Below are positions 1 through 11,763 of a stretch of 64,000 nt of DNA, in pieces. The DNA is from Glossina fuscipes (lineage: Eukaryota > Arthropoda > Insecta > Diptera > Glossinidae): NCBI RefSeq assembly GCF_014805625.2, contig NW_023998433.1:4142260-4206259 (forward strand), given 5' to 3'. The position numbers and the translations under genes were made by a program. The stretch's first letter is position 1. Each line of letters opens with the position of its first letter. The notes beneath the pieces were generated by a model. The model searched no databases, had not been told where the DNA came from, and saw only the letters and a list, made by a program, of their open reading frames with translations.

Positions 1-157
1 TGCACCAAACAAAAAACAGCAAAAGAATTTTTTTTACTGCGAAATGTACAGTATGTAAATGTACAGTATCGGAAATTGTTTGATCGATACTTTACGAGAA
101 ATCTATCAGTGCAGCCATCTACCGAAAAAGTAATGGATTTCTTTTTCCCCAAACTAA
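1..157 (-). mobile_element. Mariner element, end fragment cut by window edge
   Basis: Bases 1-157 match, with substitutions, the outer end of the complete mariner at 50609-51875 (the part 5' of its transposase plus the terminal inverted repeat). The fragment ends in the same ...CCCCAAACTAA terminus at 157 and is followed by TA (158-159), the expected target site. Its inner inverted repeat carries at least one mismatch, and the segment around 45-80 differs (it has a duplicated ATGTACAGTATG-like stretch), so this is a diverged copy. The transposase reading frame, if present, lies beyond the left edge of the window. Confidence 0.9.
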
Positions 158-159
158 TA

Positions 160-2110
160 TATACATACATATATATAAATGGACATTTTACCGAATATTG
201 CTCTTCTTGATAGCCCAGTACACTGAACACAGTTCGTTCAATCATGACGAAAGTATTTAAAATTCATTTTAATTAATTTTAAAAATATTTCGAAAAGTCG
301 GTCTTTTCAAGATACTGTAAAAGTCGCCAAAAATAGTGATTACATAATTTTGTCTCTCAAATAACGAAATTCCACTGCAATGCTTGTATTATAACATTTA
401 CGTGATGTAAGACTTTAGTTCTTAAGCTATATATATATGCGGTCTGACATGCAACCATAAATATTTATAAATAGATAATAAATCAAATTTACGCAAGTAA
501 TTGCTAGCGTTAAAGCTTCTTAAACCGTTTTGTTTTTTTTTTTTTTTCTCTTTTTTTTTCCTTTAAAGCCTGACTGAAGTGCATGCGGGTATATAACGCA
601 ATGAAAAAGCTACACCCTTCAGAAAGCAATCTCGAGCCAATACCCGCAATTACAAAATAATTTGTTAAACATGGCAGAGTCAGTAATTCGATAGCAGACC
701 ATTGCTACACCGGCATTTCATTTTACCGTAAGAACTACTTGTAGCATAAATTATCGATCAAACCTTGTACATTTTTTCCTTACTGTGGTTGCGTTTGTAA
801 ACGGATTACGCCTGTTTTCTTCTTAGAGAATTCTTGCACGTAATTGTATTCACTTATAATCCAACATCTACTATGGATTGCAAATTATTACTCTAGATCT
901 GTTATGGACGCAATCGCAATTGAATAGCTTACCTCTTCGTGCTTCATTAACAGGTGAGAGGCAGAGAGATATACAGATGGGCGAAAGGACGAAACCTATA
1001 ACATAAACGAAGCATAACGGTTTGACAGCCATGAAAAGCGATCGGGCATTGCGCGTTGTACTTATAATTGAGCTACACAGGTATGGTAAAACTTTTTTAA
1101 GTCTGCTTGATTGAGTTCTCGATTTTATGCTTATGATCAGCGATCCCTAACTTATTTAGCCGATGGTTCAATATAAATACCAGTTTTTTACAACGAAGTC
1201 TACGAAATATAGACCGAAATGTTATAACATATTGCATATTTGGTAGTCATATTGAAGGTAATTAGGGGTGAGCCTTGCGACAAATCACCTTATGGCCCTC
1301 CTTTGTCAATCTATGCAACACATCGATATAATGAACAAAACAATCTGTCTTTGAACAGTTTTATCTAAATTCATTCCTTTCGAAGCTGCTATCGCAATGT
1401 TTAATGGATTTAATTGACTACTGATTATCAAAAGTAGCGGCAACGATTTATTTGCACATTTTCAATCGCGAGAAAATTTTCGGTTGACTGAAATTAAAAC
1501 AAAAAATGTCTCCAATAGATCCATCATCAAAGGTGTCCTATAAATGATCTCCTTTTTCTTCTCTCTTCCTTTCTTGCTATCTGTTTTATTTTCAAATTTT
1601 TAATTGAACCATCATGAAAAAGTTAATATACCTAAAATTTGGTGCATAGAGAAAATGATTAATAAATTAAACTGGTTTAAAAAATTTATTAAACAAAAAA
1701 CTAATTTGGAAATTGATTGATTATTTTATTGGTCGTTCAACTTGCCTCTCTCTGTCCCTCTTTATATTTTTAAATTATACTCAAAATATTTATGTAAATT
1801 AACTTTGATTCGATTGAATTTTGACAATAAATTACATTTCAAGCAAATTTGTAATCGAAGTTCGAAAACTTGTTTTAAAGATGTGAGTTTTGAAAGATAA
1901 TATAAATAAATAATAAATCGCCGCCGAATTCTTAATCTTTTCCAACTAATAATTACCAATCGATTAATATATTCATAGGTGATGAGTTCACATTTCGTAT
2001 CATAATCCTATTAAAGCTAAATAGTCCTGTTTCTAAGCAACTCAATGTTATTAATTCACTGTAATAGGACTATACAATTGAATATTCTTGATTATTTTTA
2101 AAATAGTTAA
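160..2110. other. Non-coding AT-rich stretch
   Basis: No reading frame with recognisable protein similarity and no RNA gene was seen. It contains T-rich runs (for example near 530-560) and short ATAT tracts. The only open frames are short and of skewed composition. Confidence 0.6.
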
Positions 2111-2420
2111 AACACAAAATTTAGCAACCTTACGCGCGCGGTGTGGTATAGAAGTGTTTAAATTTGTTGAATTATATTGAACTTCTTGTGTCGATGGTCA
2201 TTTTGGTTTCTGCGATCGGCATTCAGTGCTCTTGTCATAAAGTATCCTTCTTGTTTTTTGCATGTTGTTGGTTTCAAACCCCTGAGTTGGTTCGCGTCGT
2301 TTACAGTTTTGCTCCTGGTTTACTCTTTGTTTACTGTGTTTTTAATACTGCGAAGTTTACGTCTAATTAAAGAGATTTTTGAATACGCAGTACACTCTAT
2401 TTTGTCTGTTGCTTTCTGAC

Positions 2421-2759
2421 ATGGAGTGTCCATATACATCATGTCGAAAGAAAAGAGACCCTCATACTGAACGGTTCATTACTTGTTGGGTTTGCGAACG
2501 TTTTTGCCATGCAAAGTATGCAGCTGTCAATGGCCGTGTTGCAGATGCAATCCTAGATCCGTCGAAAGGATTACGTTGGTCATGTCGCGACTATAGCAAG
2601 CGGGATATTGACTTTTATAAATTTTTCACGGAGACAAGGAATGGCTTTTCTGAATCAAGTAAAAATCTCGTACCATTGTGTGAAAAGTTTGAAAAAATCA
2701 AGGCAATGTTCAATGAGTGTCGCTATCTAGGTCACTTATCTTCTTCCCCAGACTGTTAG
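2421..2759 (+). pseudogene. LINE ORF1 with PHD-like zinc finger
   Basis: The frame from ATG 2421 to stop 2759 gives about 112 residues. The N-terminal half has spaced cysteines and a histidine: CPYTSC near residues 3-8, CWVC near 22-25, then FCHAK, and a later WSC. This is the Cys/His pattern of the PHD-type ORF1 seen in CR1-like and some Jockey-like elements. One expected cysteine after CHAK appears replaced by Tyr. The following sequence continues in other frames with LINE-like content, so the stop may be secondary. ORF1 proteins bind element RNA. Confidence 0.55.
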
Positions 2760-2969
2760 CTTTTTAAATTGGGTCCATCTCAACATAGAGCTACCTCGTC
2801 TCTTAAAGTGCTAGTTCCGACTGAAAACATGGAAATTGTATTAAATAAATCATTGTCACTAGTTGGACCCTTAATTAAGGAAGTCATTGGTCGGGATCGG
2901 CCCCGTAATACTAATTTGGTAGTTCTTCCACTCTCGGAAAACTAAATGTTTCTTCAGGCCCAGTAACTT

Positions 2970-3570
2970 TCACTTACGAAAATGCTAATGGCCTAAAATC
3001 AAAAATTCACTTTACTTCCCTAAATTCTATAAGCACGGAGTTTTTCTATTTACTTTCACTGAAACCTGGTTGAAGCGTGATTTACATTCGTCGGAGTTTT
3101 TTCATAATTCTTCCTAGGTTTTCAGAATTGTTCGATTAGACCGCACTGGTGGTGGTGCTTCAACAGCCATATTTGCTGCAGTCCCATCCTACTCATTCCA
3201 ATTTCCTACTCTTCCAGACGTTGAGTTCATTTCATTTCGAGCGAAAATTGGCAGCAAACAATTATATGTAACTTGCTCGTGTATTCCCCCAAATGCGGAT
3301 ATTTCTGCTGATAAGAAACATGCTGCCTTCATTTGTGACGTGGCCGAAAAGTGTAGACCTGCTGATAGAGTTATACTGTTGGGAACTTCAATTTGCTAGA
3401 TCTCACTGATGATAATTCTGGTTCAACTTCTGGCAGAACTATTGTGTTTTGAAACGAATTATTTCATTGTAATTTACTTCAATACAGCCGTACTCCTAAT
3501 TGCAATGGCAGACCGCTACATCTTTGCTTTGTCAATTTCTCGGAGATAGTTCCAAATTGCTGTCCACCTT
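2970..3570 (+). pseudogene. LINE endonuclease (APE-type) remnant
   Basis: When + strand frames are read across several frameshifts, they give an endonuclease-like string: a GLKSKI start, a TETW-like block, RIVRLDRTGGG, then PADRVILLGNFN. These match the order of the apurinic/apyrimidinic endonuclease domain that nicks target DNA in non-LTR retrotransposons. No single frame is open over the region, so the copy is inactive. Confidence 0.55.
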
Positions 3571-4021
3571 TAAGTTTACCTGACTACTAATGACAAAACT
3601 AATATTTTACTCAAACAACCCCGCCCTCGAAGCAGGTGACCACCATGCTTTAACGAGAAAGTTAAATACTACAACAATTGAAAAAACAAACTTTTCAAAA
3701 AACTTTTGAAAAGTGGTACTGCTTACGATTATTTTGCCTATTCTGCATCAAGGTACAGATTTAATTACCTCAACCACCAATGTTATTGCAGATAACTTCT
3801 GTTGATAAAATCTTCACGGCTTGTTATGTTTTTCAGTATGTCAATTCCAAAAGAAAAATCTCCACATACACCTCGCAAGTTTCTTTCAATGGCTCTGAGT
3901 CCTCTTATGATATTGAAACCTCGAATCTTTTTGCAAAATACTTCCGACGACATTTTTCAACGGCTAATTCCGATGAGCTGATTCAACAGTCAACTGACCG
4001 TATCCTACATCTAGTTCGGTT

Positions 4022-4558
4022 TTGACTCCTAACTTGGTCATTTCGGAAAATGATGTTTTGGATGGTTTAAGGTCTCTAAAATATAGTTCGGAGCCTGAAC
4101 CTGATGGGATCCCATCATGTATACCTAAAACATGCTCTGTCGAGCTAGGTAGTTTTATTTCAACGATTTTCAATCATTCCTTGAAATCAGGTGTATTCCC
4201 TATCTGTTGGAAGAGTAGCTTCCTTATTACGTTTCACAAATGTGGAAATCGACATCACTTTGAGAATTATAGAGGCATCGCCAAGTTGAGTGTCTTACCT
4301 AAATTGTTTGAGCGAATTGCTGCTCAGCATCTGGCGTTTGCTATTAAATCTTATATTTCTTTATTCCAGCACGGCTTTCGGAAAGGAAGATCTACTATCA
4401 CGTATCCCTTAGAGTTTACTGGCCATGTTTTCAAGTCTTTTTATAGTGGCACTCGCACGGATGCCGTATATACTGAGTTCAACAACGCGTTTGGCTTAGT
4501 TAACCATAATTTATTAATATTCGAACTCCCGGCCTCTGTCTTCCCTTTTTATTAAGTG
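4022..4558 (+). pseudogene. LINE reverse transcriptase fragment
   Basis: This is the longest open piece of the + strand LINE (177 codons). It begins in the linker and covers the RT fingers and the start of the palm. The block PDGIPSCI matches the PGPDGIP motif. HKCGNRHHFENYRGIAKLS and PKLFERI follow, then QHGFRKGRSTI, and a decayed motif A where the usual DFSKAFD reads EFNNAFG. Loss of the motif A aspartate and the stop at 4558 mean it cannot polymerise. A probable continuation with the post-RT domain lies at 4825-5300. Confidence 0.8.
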
Positions 4559-4824
4559 CAATGGCTAGGCTCGTGTCGGCATAACACATCATTCAGGATT
4601 CTATTTAACTTCATCATGAATTTCCCGTGACGTTTGGCGGCCCTCAAGGCCCTCAGCCATTAAATTTAGCCATACCTTAATGCACGCTGACGATATTAAA
4701 CTGTTTTCTTCCTTCTCTTTGGAATCGCAATCGTATTATTTTCAAAATGACTTCAATACTTTGATCACATGGTGCTTGTTAAATTTTATGAAATTAAACC
4801 TAAAAAAATACAAGAAAGAGGAAG

Positions 4825-5300
4825 ATGTTCAACACTCAGTACTCCATTGATTCACACAAGTTGGAAACCGTAGACTCGTTCATCTATTTAGGGGTTCTAT
4901 TCGCCCAAAGATTATGCTTTAATTTGCACATTGAGCTCTCTTTAAGTAAAGCTAAGTCTGTGCTGGGTTTCGTTAAAAGCTTAAGGATTCTTACATTACA
5001 AAAAGGCTATACGTGTGGTTATTTAAGCCAATACTTGAATATGCCTCTTTTGTGGGGTCTTCTTCCTTTAGGTGTTATGTAGATTCAGTTCAGTCCACTC
5101 AAAAGCAATTCTTCTCCTTTGCCCTTAGGAATTTAGGTTGAGAACCCCTTACCTCTGTGCCTCCTTATGAAAATAGATTGCTTCTGTTAGCCTTACATCA
5201 CTTGAGAAACTTAGATTTATTCTTTATTCCTTCTTAATTAAGGTAATAAATGGTACTATCGATTCGTTCGCATTACCTTATCTTCATCAAGCTTAGTTAA
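4825..5300 (+). pseudogene. LINE ORF2 C-terminal region remnant
   Basis: An 85-codon frame contains the post-RT string VDSFIYLGVLF, typical of the thumb/connection of Jockey- and CR1-like RTs, where it follows the YADD palm motif. Across frameshifts the sequence continues with QSTQKQF..FALRNLG and PPYENRLLLLALHHL. These resemble the conserved C-terminal block of the same elements. The YADD motif itself lies in the poorly readable interval 4560-4825. Confidence 0.65.
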
Positions 5301-7057
5301 TGAAAGTATAATTATGAGCTGTTTAATCCGCTCAGAGTTATTTGCAGCAACAGAATCGATGTCTGTCACTTAATCTCCATATCGGGCTCTTTAAAATCTA
5401 TCAAAACGACTACGTTTAATACGCACGACTTGCCTATGTCGTATTTAAACTAACTTGCATTTTAACATATCGCTGTGATTGGAAAATTAATTGATATTAT
5501 TCACTGCAATGATTTACGAGTTCACCTTAAATTTGGATCTGCACTGGTTGTGGATGTGCCTCTGTACTGTAAGGTATACTTCTAAGAGTCAACTGAATTC
5601 GGCTGTTGATATATTTTAGTTGAGTTTCATGTGTAATTAAAATCTTTTAAACCCCATACTACTTTGTGGAAGTTTGTGCGAATGGCTGTAACACCCAGAA
5701 GTTCTTGAGATAGATCCAATCTTATAGTCATAAACTTATAAACAATAACTCATTTATTATTATTATTATTATTATCATTCATTTAGCCAAAGGAATAAAT
5801 TCTGTGACTAAATTTTTAAAGCATTAGCATATCTAAGGCTATGGGCTTTATTAGAAGCTCTATCGCGCCCATGGCCATTAAGTTATTAGTCGAGATCTTT
5901 TGTGTACTTGGCCACTCAGGCGGGTAATAACTTACATTTAACTCATAACTAAATGACAATACATCAAGATAAAACAAAAGTGATGAGAAGAGGAAAAGAA
6001 ACTTAGAAGCATTATGTGATGTATAACTAAATAGGCACTTTGAGCTTAAAACTAAATAGCATTATCAACAATTGACTCAGTTTAAAAGAGTGAGATACGT
6101 TAAGAAAATTTTTATATATTTCAATATGTTTCACAATTTTCAAAATACCAATGGAAGCGATTTGAGCGTATTGAAATAATGTTAGGCAGAACAATAAAAA
6201 ATACTAGACTACAATAACCATTAGAAGAAGTTAAGAGGGCATTATATATGCTATGTTTACAGACCTGTAAAAGTCATAATTTAGGCCAATTACGTTAAAT
6301 TGGCAAACTTCTGTACTAGATCATGGAAAACATTGATTGGTTCTAGCCAGGGTTCACCTTGTCCAATAATCACACTTCTGATATGATACAAATGATAGTA
6401 CTCGTTCAAATTAAAACACACAACTCTCAACTTAGGAAATAATTTGTAATTTTTCCGATACTGAGACAGCTTAATAAGAATATCGTGCCTACTAAATAGA
6501 CATGGAGCAGTCATCTTCTATTCATCAAACAAAACCGAAGAATTCAATAATAGAAAACACACCAAGCCAAATGCGTTTTTTCAGGAGAGACGACAAGTTT
6601 TTAGCCGGCTAGTGTAGGTAGGTAACATTTGTTGGGGATCCCCACACAAGCCGCGTAAAACGAACCTTAAAAAAAACTTTTCAACATATACAATAAGGTC
6701 AATATGTTCATTATAATTTCGTGCCTATACATTCAAGAAGAGATAACATTAGTGCAAGATAAAGGTTTTTAGTGACGTACGGTTCAATAAATTCCTTAAA
6801 CCAACGGGCAACAAAACCTTGAATAGATCTAGGCTTATTTACCATAAAAAGAATGTGAGAGCTCAATTACGCATCTACAAACACACGCAAATCATTGAAG
6901 AATGCAACATTGTCAAGTCTATGACAATCTAAACAGTAATTGATAGATATCGGGGTAGACCTAACTTGATAATTGGCATTTGTTGCGGTTTAAAGTCATA
7001 ACACTATGTTTGCACCAATTCAATAATGCAGTGAAATCGTCTTAGGATAGCAAACTG

Positions 7058-7559
7058 TCACTGCAAAACAGTAATTGACCACACTCGAATTATTTGCACA
7101 GGAAGGTAGGTCGTCGATAAACAATAAAAAAAGCGGTGAGGCAAGGTGACTAACTTGCGGCACATTGAGTATAACATCCATCTTGCGCGAGGCATAACTG
7201 CCAAAAATAACACACGCCCAAAAATGTACGATCTGGTCAATTCAATCAATTTAAAGGGGAAGCCAAGGCACTTTAGCTTTAGGAGAAGAGAATTTTGATG
7301 TTCTATCAAAACCCTTGAAAGGTCAGAGTAAATTATACCCGGTTGTCTTCTTGCTGAAAAAGCACGAGTCGTACTAAAAACCGATTCCAAGAGATTTACT
7401 TTCAGTAAAGCCATGCTTTAGCGGTTCAATGCTGTCCGTCAATAACCGCTCAAACAGTTTAGGACCCATCTTATGAAGCGGTATAATATAAGAAGGAGTA
7501 CAAAGTACCCTGTAACAAACGAACGATACAGAACCGTACACTATCGTGGGCTGCAGCAC
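7058..7559 (-). pseudogene. LINE reverse transcriptase remnant
   Basis: Two overlapping - strand frames carry RT motifs. The first has an IIPLHKMGPKLFERLL string followed by EPLKHGF. The second has GIIYSDLSRVLIEHQ (decayed motif A, usually YTDLSKAFD), LLLKLKCLGFPFKLIEL and a degraded SGVPQG..GPLLF..F.NDLP block ending in TTYLPVQI. Motif order is correct, and the aspartates of motifs A and C are lost or unreadable. This is a dead copy. Confidence 0.7.
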
Positions 7560-7872
7560 AAGACGATATTAGTGAAGAGAACGTCTTGAAGATCTCTCAA
7601 AGAACATAATGTGCCGGAAGATGTCAAACATCATCGACGACACGTATCATCATTAACCCTATTGTCACGATAACACCTTTCGAAAAGATCCACGAAAGGA
7701 TTAAAAAATATCCAGCGTGATAATTGTAACTTACAAATGCAGGGAACCGAGTAACCTTTTTTTTACAATTAACAAATTTATAAAAAGTCTTCGGGACAAC
7801 CACTTGTTTGTTCTTCGTATTTTAGAAATAGGTAGCTTAGCATTTTCTCTGGAGCGCATTAAATTTATAATG

Positions 7873-8130
7873 CTAAACAGAATACGATGCGTAATTTAAC
7901 GAAAAGTCCCTTTTTCTTTTGCCTCTAAAAAGCCTATTCCTTCTATTTCTGTTTGTCATTAATTCATTCTTAATCCAGGCGAGACACCCATTCAAGATAG
8001 ATATAAGCTTAAAAGCTTCAGGAAATTGCAAATTGCGGAGCATCATATAAAGAAGTAATGTTGCCATCAATATCATGACTACTTTTAGGTCGAATAGCAT
8101 CATATACAGAATTGAGCAACCAACCATTAC
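7873..8130 (-). pseudogene. Possible LINE linker remnant
   Basis: A - strand frame ends with the string LAWIKNELMTNRNRRNRLFR, which resembles the basic linker between endonuclease and RT in non-LTR elements (W..n.el....R.rn.l.r). Its position, 5' of the RT remnant on the same strand, fits. The call is tentative because the N-terminal part of this frame is low-complexity. Confidence 0.35.
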
Positions 8131-8145
8131 CAGTTTTATGGATAA

Positions 8146-8480
8146 GATAACAATCGATACAGAATCATTTTTGATTCGATCTAAACTTGCATATCCGGCT
8201 GTCCATCTATCGTCTGTCTGACATCTTTCCACGTATTCTTGTGTCTAATCTGCAGCTCGCAATTTTTTGGACATTTTGTTTAACGCTATTGCAAATGTCT
8301 CGGATCGAATCAGTTTATCGATCGCTCCTCATATAACGCTTTATTTTGATAAGTCATAAAGGAAGTTTGTAAAATTTAGAATTTGACGACAAAAATCGTG
8401 TGAACAACTTAGGTTGGATGCGGTAATTTTTTTAGTTCCCAACCCATATAAAGGATCTAATGAAAAATATTGAGCAAGGT
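8146..8480 (+). repeat. Dispersed repeat family A, partial copy
   Basis: Shares with 21462-22243 and 44374-45107 the order: GAATCATTTTTGATTCGATC-like start, a GTCTGTC-rich segment, TCGCAATTTTTTGGACATTT core (about 8248-8275), CGGATCGAATC, then CATATAACG...TATTTTGA. No protein is encoded. Right-hand boundary is approximate. Confidence 0.65.
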
Positions 8481-9835
8481 CTAATTTTTCATATTTTATG
8501 ATGAAAATTTGCCAAAGAACTATTTGTTGTTGTAAAAGCAAATCCTTCTATGGCGGCAAAGCCTAATTTGTGGTTTGCTATGACGGAAGCAGCTTGAAAA
8601 TAATAATGCCTTTAACAAGTAAACTGAGTTTGGCAAGTTTAGACCACATTCACGTTTGAGTATCCTCCGATAGAAGGGCTTTCATCAAAATTATGCACTT
8701 ACATAATAATAACGTATGATTCTCGGTGTACTAATAGTTAAGCGAAGTCATGTAGGGCATCTAGTAGTCAGCCTTACCCGAGCGTCGTTATCGTATTTAT
8801 CTTTTTTACATTGAGCAAGGTCGCTCCATACCTTTGTATATTAATTTATGGTTCGCTTGATTTAAGGGCATGTAACGCCACAAGTAGATTACGAATTATG
8901 TATTTCATTCATTCTTATAGCTACCCATTAATGAACTTTTACATATATTATTTCGTCCGACTGGTACATGCGCTTTCAAGATCATAAAAAAAATGTATTT
9001 AGATAATAATAATTTTGAATTGAATTCTAGAGGACTTAAAAGCCATTGTAAATGATTATAAAAATCTTTTGATAAAGTTTAACTCCTTAAGAGCTTCTTT
9101 GCCAAAACTCAAGAGATAAATGCACGAGATTTATACAAGCTTTATGTTTGAAGGAATGGTCGCGTGCTTAGCAAAGATTAGCGATGAAAAACTGGAAATA
9201 ACAATCAATTAACGTATTTGTTAAGTGGAGTATCTTTTTTTTAAGTTTTACTTTAATATGCAAAGACTTGCAAAAGTCGTAACTGATTAATTGGAATTCA
9301 AAGCAAATTTTTTTATTCATTTAAAAAAAACATATATAAAAGCAAGTAAAAGCACAGGGCGTAGGGCACAGTCCACCATTAAATACCCTATATAAACTCG
9401 CTTAATGTAATTATTCGTATAACAACTTTTCAAAATAAGCTGTTATATTAGAAATGGTCGAATAGTGTTCGTCCTTGGGCCAAAACACGTTCGACAAGCC
9501 TTTATTGATTCAAAAAATTCCGAATTGATCAGTAATCAAGAAGAAGTCTTTTGAACTTAAAATTATGCTTCTGATCTGATGCGAATGAAAAGTTTAGGAA
9601 GAGTTTTAGGAACTTTATCGGGAGTTGAACAACCACACTTATGCAACTTAAGCGATTAAATTGATAATGTATGCAGTCTAGTTTGCAAGCATCGATTGAC
9701 CTTTCAGATTGACCTTTGCAGAAAGGAAGTATGAAATTGAATCTTAATAGCCTTATTGAAAATTTTCCATAATATAACTACCTCCTCGGAATTTATGGAT
9801 TTCTTGTAGGGACATATCGGCTAAATGGCCTTAAG
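8481..9835. other. Unassigned intergenic stretch
   Basis: Nothing recognisable was seen apart from A/T-rich low complexity. The piece near 9570-9590 (TTCTGATCTGATGCGAATGA) vaguely resembles the LINE C-terminal block at about 6375, so an older LINE remnant is possible but not supported. Confidence 0.4.
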
Positions 9836-9837
9836 CA

Positions 9838-9887
9838 TAAAACGCAAAATGCAAAACGGAAAATGCAAAATGTGAAATGCCAAATTA
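9838..9887. repeat. Short minisatellite of GCAAAATG-like units
   Basis: About six imperfect head-to-tail copies of an 8-10 bp unit: AAAACGCAAAATGCAAAACG, then GAAAATGCAAAATGTGAAAT. It lies in otherwise non-repetitive sequence. Confidence 0.7.
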
Positions 9888-10223
9888 TCTTATGACGTCT
9901 GAGTAATCACTTCAATAATTTTTTGCTTCTTCAGTTAAATTCGGCCTGCGAGCACCACATACATATATATATCAGAATCTTATTCTTATTACTTCCACAT
10001 AGCATCGTATGGTATCTACGTATGGTATCTACATAAATGCCGTTTCACATCATCAATTCTTTAAAGTATTTTAGCAAAAGATGGTGTCGCTGTAATCATC
10101 TGCAATCATGAACAATTTTTGTAACTGTCATTTTTCTGTTTATCTCGAGAACACGTTGTAATATTTTATATTTTTACATAAAACAATTTAAGAAAAGACT
10201 TTTACCGTAAAATTCATATCAAA

Positions 10224-10247
10224 TGTGTGTGCGCGTGTGTGCGCGCA
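10224..10247. repeat. Alternating TG/CG dinucleotide tract
   Basis: A run of strictly alternating purine and pyrimidine (TGTGTGTGCGCGTGTGTGCG followed by CGCA), a sequence class that can adopt Z-DNA. A second short TG run is at about 10280-10290. Confidence 0.8.
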
Positions 10248-11190
10248 TATAGGCACAGAATTGAATAACATATGAACAAATGTGTGTGTGTTTTTATTTT
10301 CTTTTTTGTTGATGTTTTTAAGTTAACAGGAACTCCCGTCTCCTTTCTATTTCCTGCACGTGAATATATATGTTTATATATTGATATATATTGTTAATGA
10401 CATTTTTTTTTGAGCTTTTTTTTATTTCTTTTAAAATTTTTTTACCACTGAAAAGTTTCATTTCTTTTTAATTGCTTTAGAAACGTATACTTAAAAGCAC
10501 CCATGCCTGTTGTTGTTTTGATATAAAAGACCAACACAGCTATGTAAGTATGGTTGAGCAGAATCAAGCAGCCAGGCAAGGCAACCAAGTAGCCAAGCAG
10601 GTAGACCGGCAGGCAGAGAAAGTGCTTAAATTCCATGCTCATGCAATAATGCTAAGCTTTTACATCTACATGCATCCATATAAACATACATTCATATATA
10701 TGTAGACATAGATACATGCATGCATAATATGAAATGGGTCACTACTGCCATATGATATACGCATTCAAAGTTATTGTTTATGTTTTGATTGTTAGCAGAC
10801 GCCCATTCACATTTAAATCATTATTCTTTGAAAAAAGGAAAACGCCACGGAGTGACAGCAACGGTAAATCGATTCGTTAATATCTTCATAAATATGAACA
10901 ATGAAAGAATTTTTCTGCAACACTGCATGCCTATAAACCCAAAAGGGTTTATTGATTTATAGTTGGCTTGATGTACAAATATACATTGACAGACATTGCA
11001 ATATCTGAACAGACAACATTCACTATATTATAAGGTTTTAAGCTCAATGCGAACATTTTTCCTGCAAGCAAAAACTGGAGCCTATACCTGAATATGTTGC
11101 AACAATACTCATTTGATAGCGCGTGCATTGTCTTACATATAAGTAACATATAAAAAGCACCCTTTAATTATTGCATAGATTGGACAGATT
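10248..11190. other. Non-coding stretch with simple repeats
   Basis: Contains T-rich runs, a GCA/GGCA-rich patch at about 10557-10620 (CAAGCAGCCAGGCAAGGCAA and similar), and CATA/TACA-rich DNA at 10665-10730. No gene was seen; open frames here have repeat-driven composition. Confidence 0.55.
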
Positions 11191-11199
11191 TAGGTGCTC

Positions 11200-11755
11200 T
11201 ACATATTTGAAACTGCCCAAGAATTTATACACTTTACAGCATTTTTGACACTTTACAGCGTTTTTGCGCCTTATAAAGGTACTGAGAAAACAATAAAATT
11301 TTGATACACTATAATATTGGGTAGACATGGTCAATTTTTTCCATTTTTGTGCACGAATACTACAGCATCGCCCATTGAATATGCGTTCAAATTTTTGCAT
11401 ATTTATCTGCTATAGTTTATGAGTAATGAACAAAAAACTAGTGTTTCATTCATTTTAAGAAACAGAGGTGTTCTCAGTTTAGTAGTAGTGCTGTGGGTGT
11501 ATCATACAACCGATTGGCCCAATCTGCGTCCAAGAACTTCCAACGTTTCTGCCAAATTTGATGTCGGTAGCTTCATTTTTGCGCCCAGGGGAATGTTTAC
11601 AACAGACATTACACAGACGGACAGACGAACATACTTAAATCGATTTAGGATTTGACACTGATCAAGAGTATGTATTTTTTTTGGGGTCTCTGATGCTTCC
11701 TTCTGACAAAATGAATATACCCGCCATCGTTCGGTGATGGGTTCGAAAAATTTCC
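11200..11755 (-). repeat. Dispersed repeat family B, copy 1
   Basis: Matches 53620-54080 in several ordered blocks: GAAACTGCC, ATAATATTGGGTAGACATGG (GGGCAGGCGTGG in the other copy), a TTTTTNCATTTTT run, GAACTTCCAACGTTT, ACGCAGACGGACA, ACTTAAATCGATT and CTGATCAA. A 78-codon + strand frame over 11419-11655 is only this repeat. Strand is given so that the GTCCGTCTG motif reads forward. Confidence 0.7.
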
Positions 11756-11763
11756 ACTTGACG

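Larger units (their letters stand above)
2120..5650 (+). mobile_element. Decayed CR1/Jockey-like non-LTR retrotransposon
   Basis: Pieces of a LINE occur in the usual order on the + strand. They are an ORF1 with a PHD-like zinc finger (2421-2759), apurinic-type endonuclease remnants in shifting frames (about 2970-3560), reverse transcriptase (about 4022-4555), a post-RT block with a FIYLGVLF motif (4825-5082) and a C-terminal block (about 5080-5300). Many frameshifts and stops show it is dead. The clade call rests on the PHD-type ORF1 and on motifs such as NYRGIA...PKLFERI. The 5' and 3' ends are approximate; the 3' end abuts another LINE of opposite orientation at about 5754. Confidence 0.8.
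5754..8135 (-). mobile_element. Decayed LINE in opposite orientation, TAA-tailed
   Basis: On the - strand a second CR1/Jockey-like LINE runs towards the first. It has a linker-like block (7873-8130), reverse transcriptase (7058-7559), a C-terminal block (6290-6514) and a 3' end with a (TAA)n tail (the TTA run at 5754-5776 on the + strand). The about 170 bp next to the tail resemble those next to the tail at 38834. Frames are broken throughout. The 5' end is uncertain because a dispersed repeat begins near 8146. Confidence 0.7.

Noticed and set aside
11419..11655. 78-codon + strand frame
   Set aside because: It coincides with dispersed repeat family B, whose second copy at 53.6 kb does not keep the frame.
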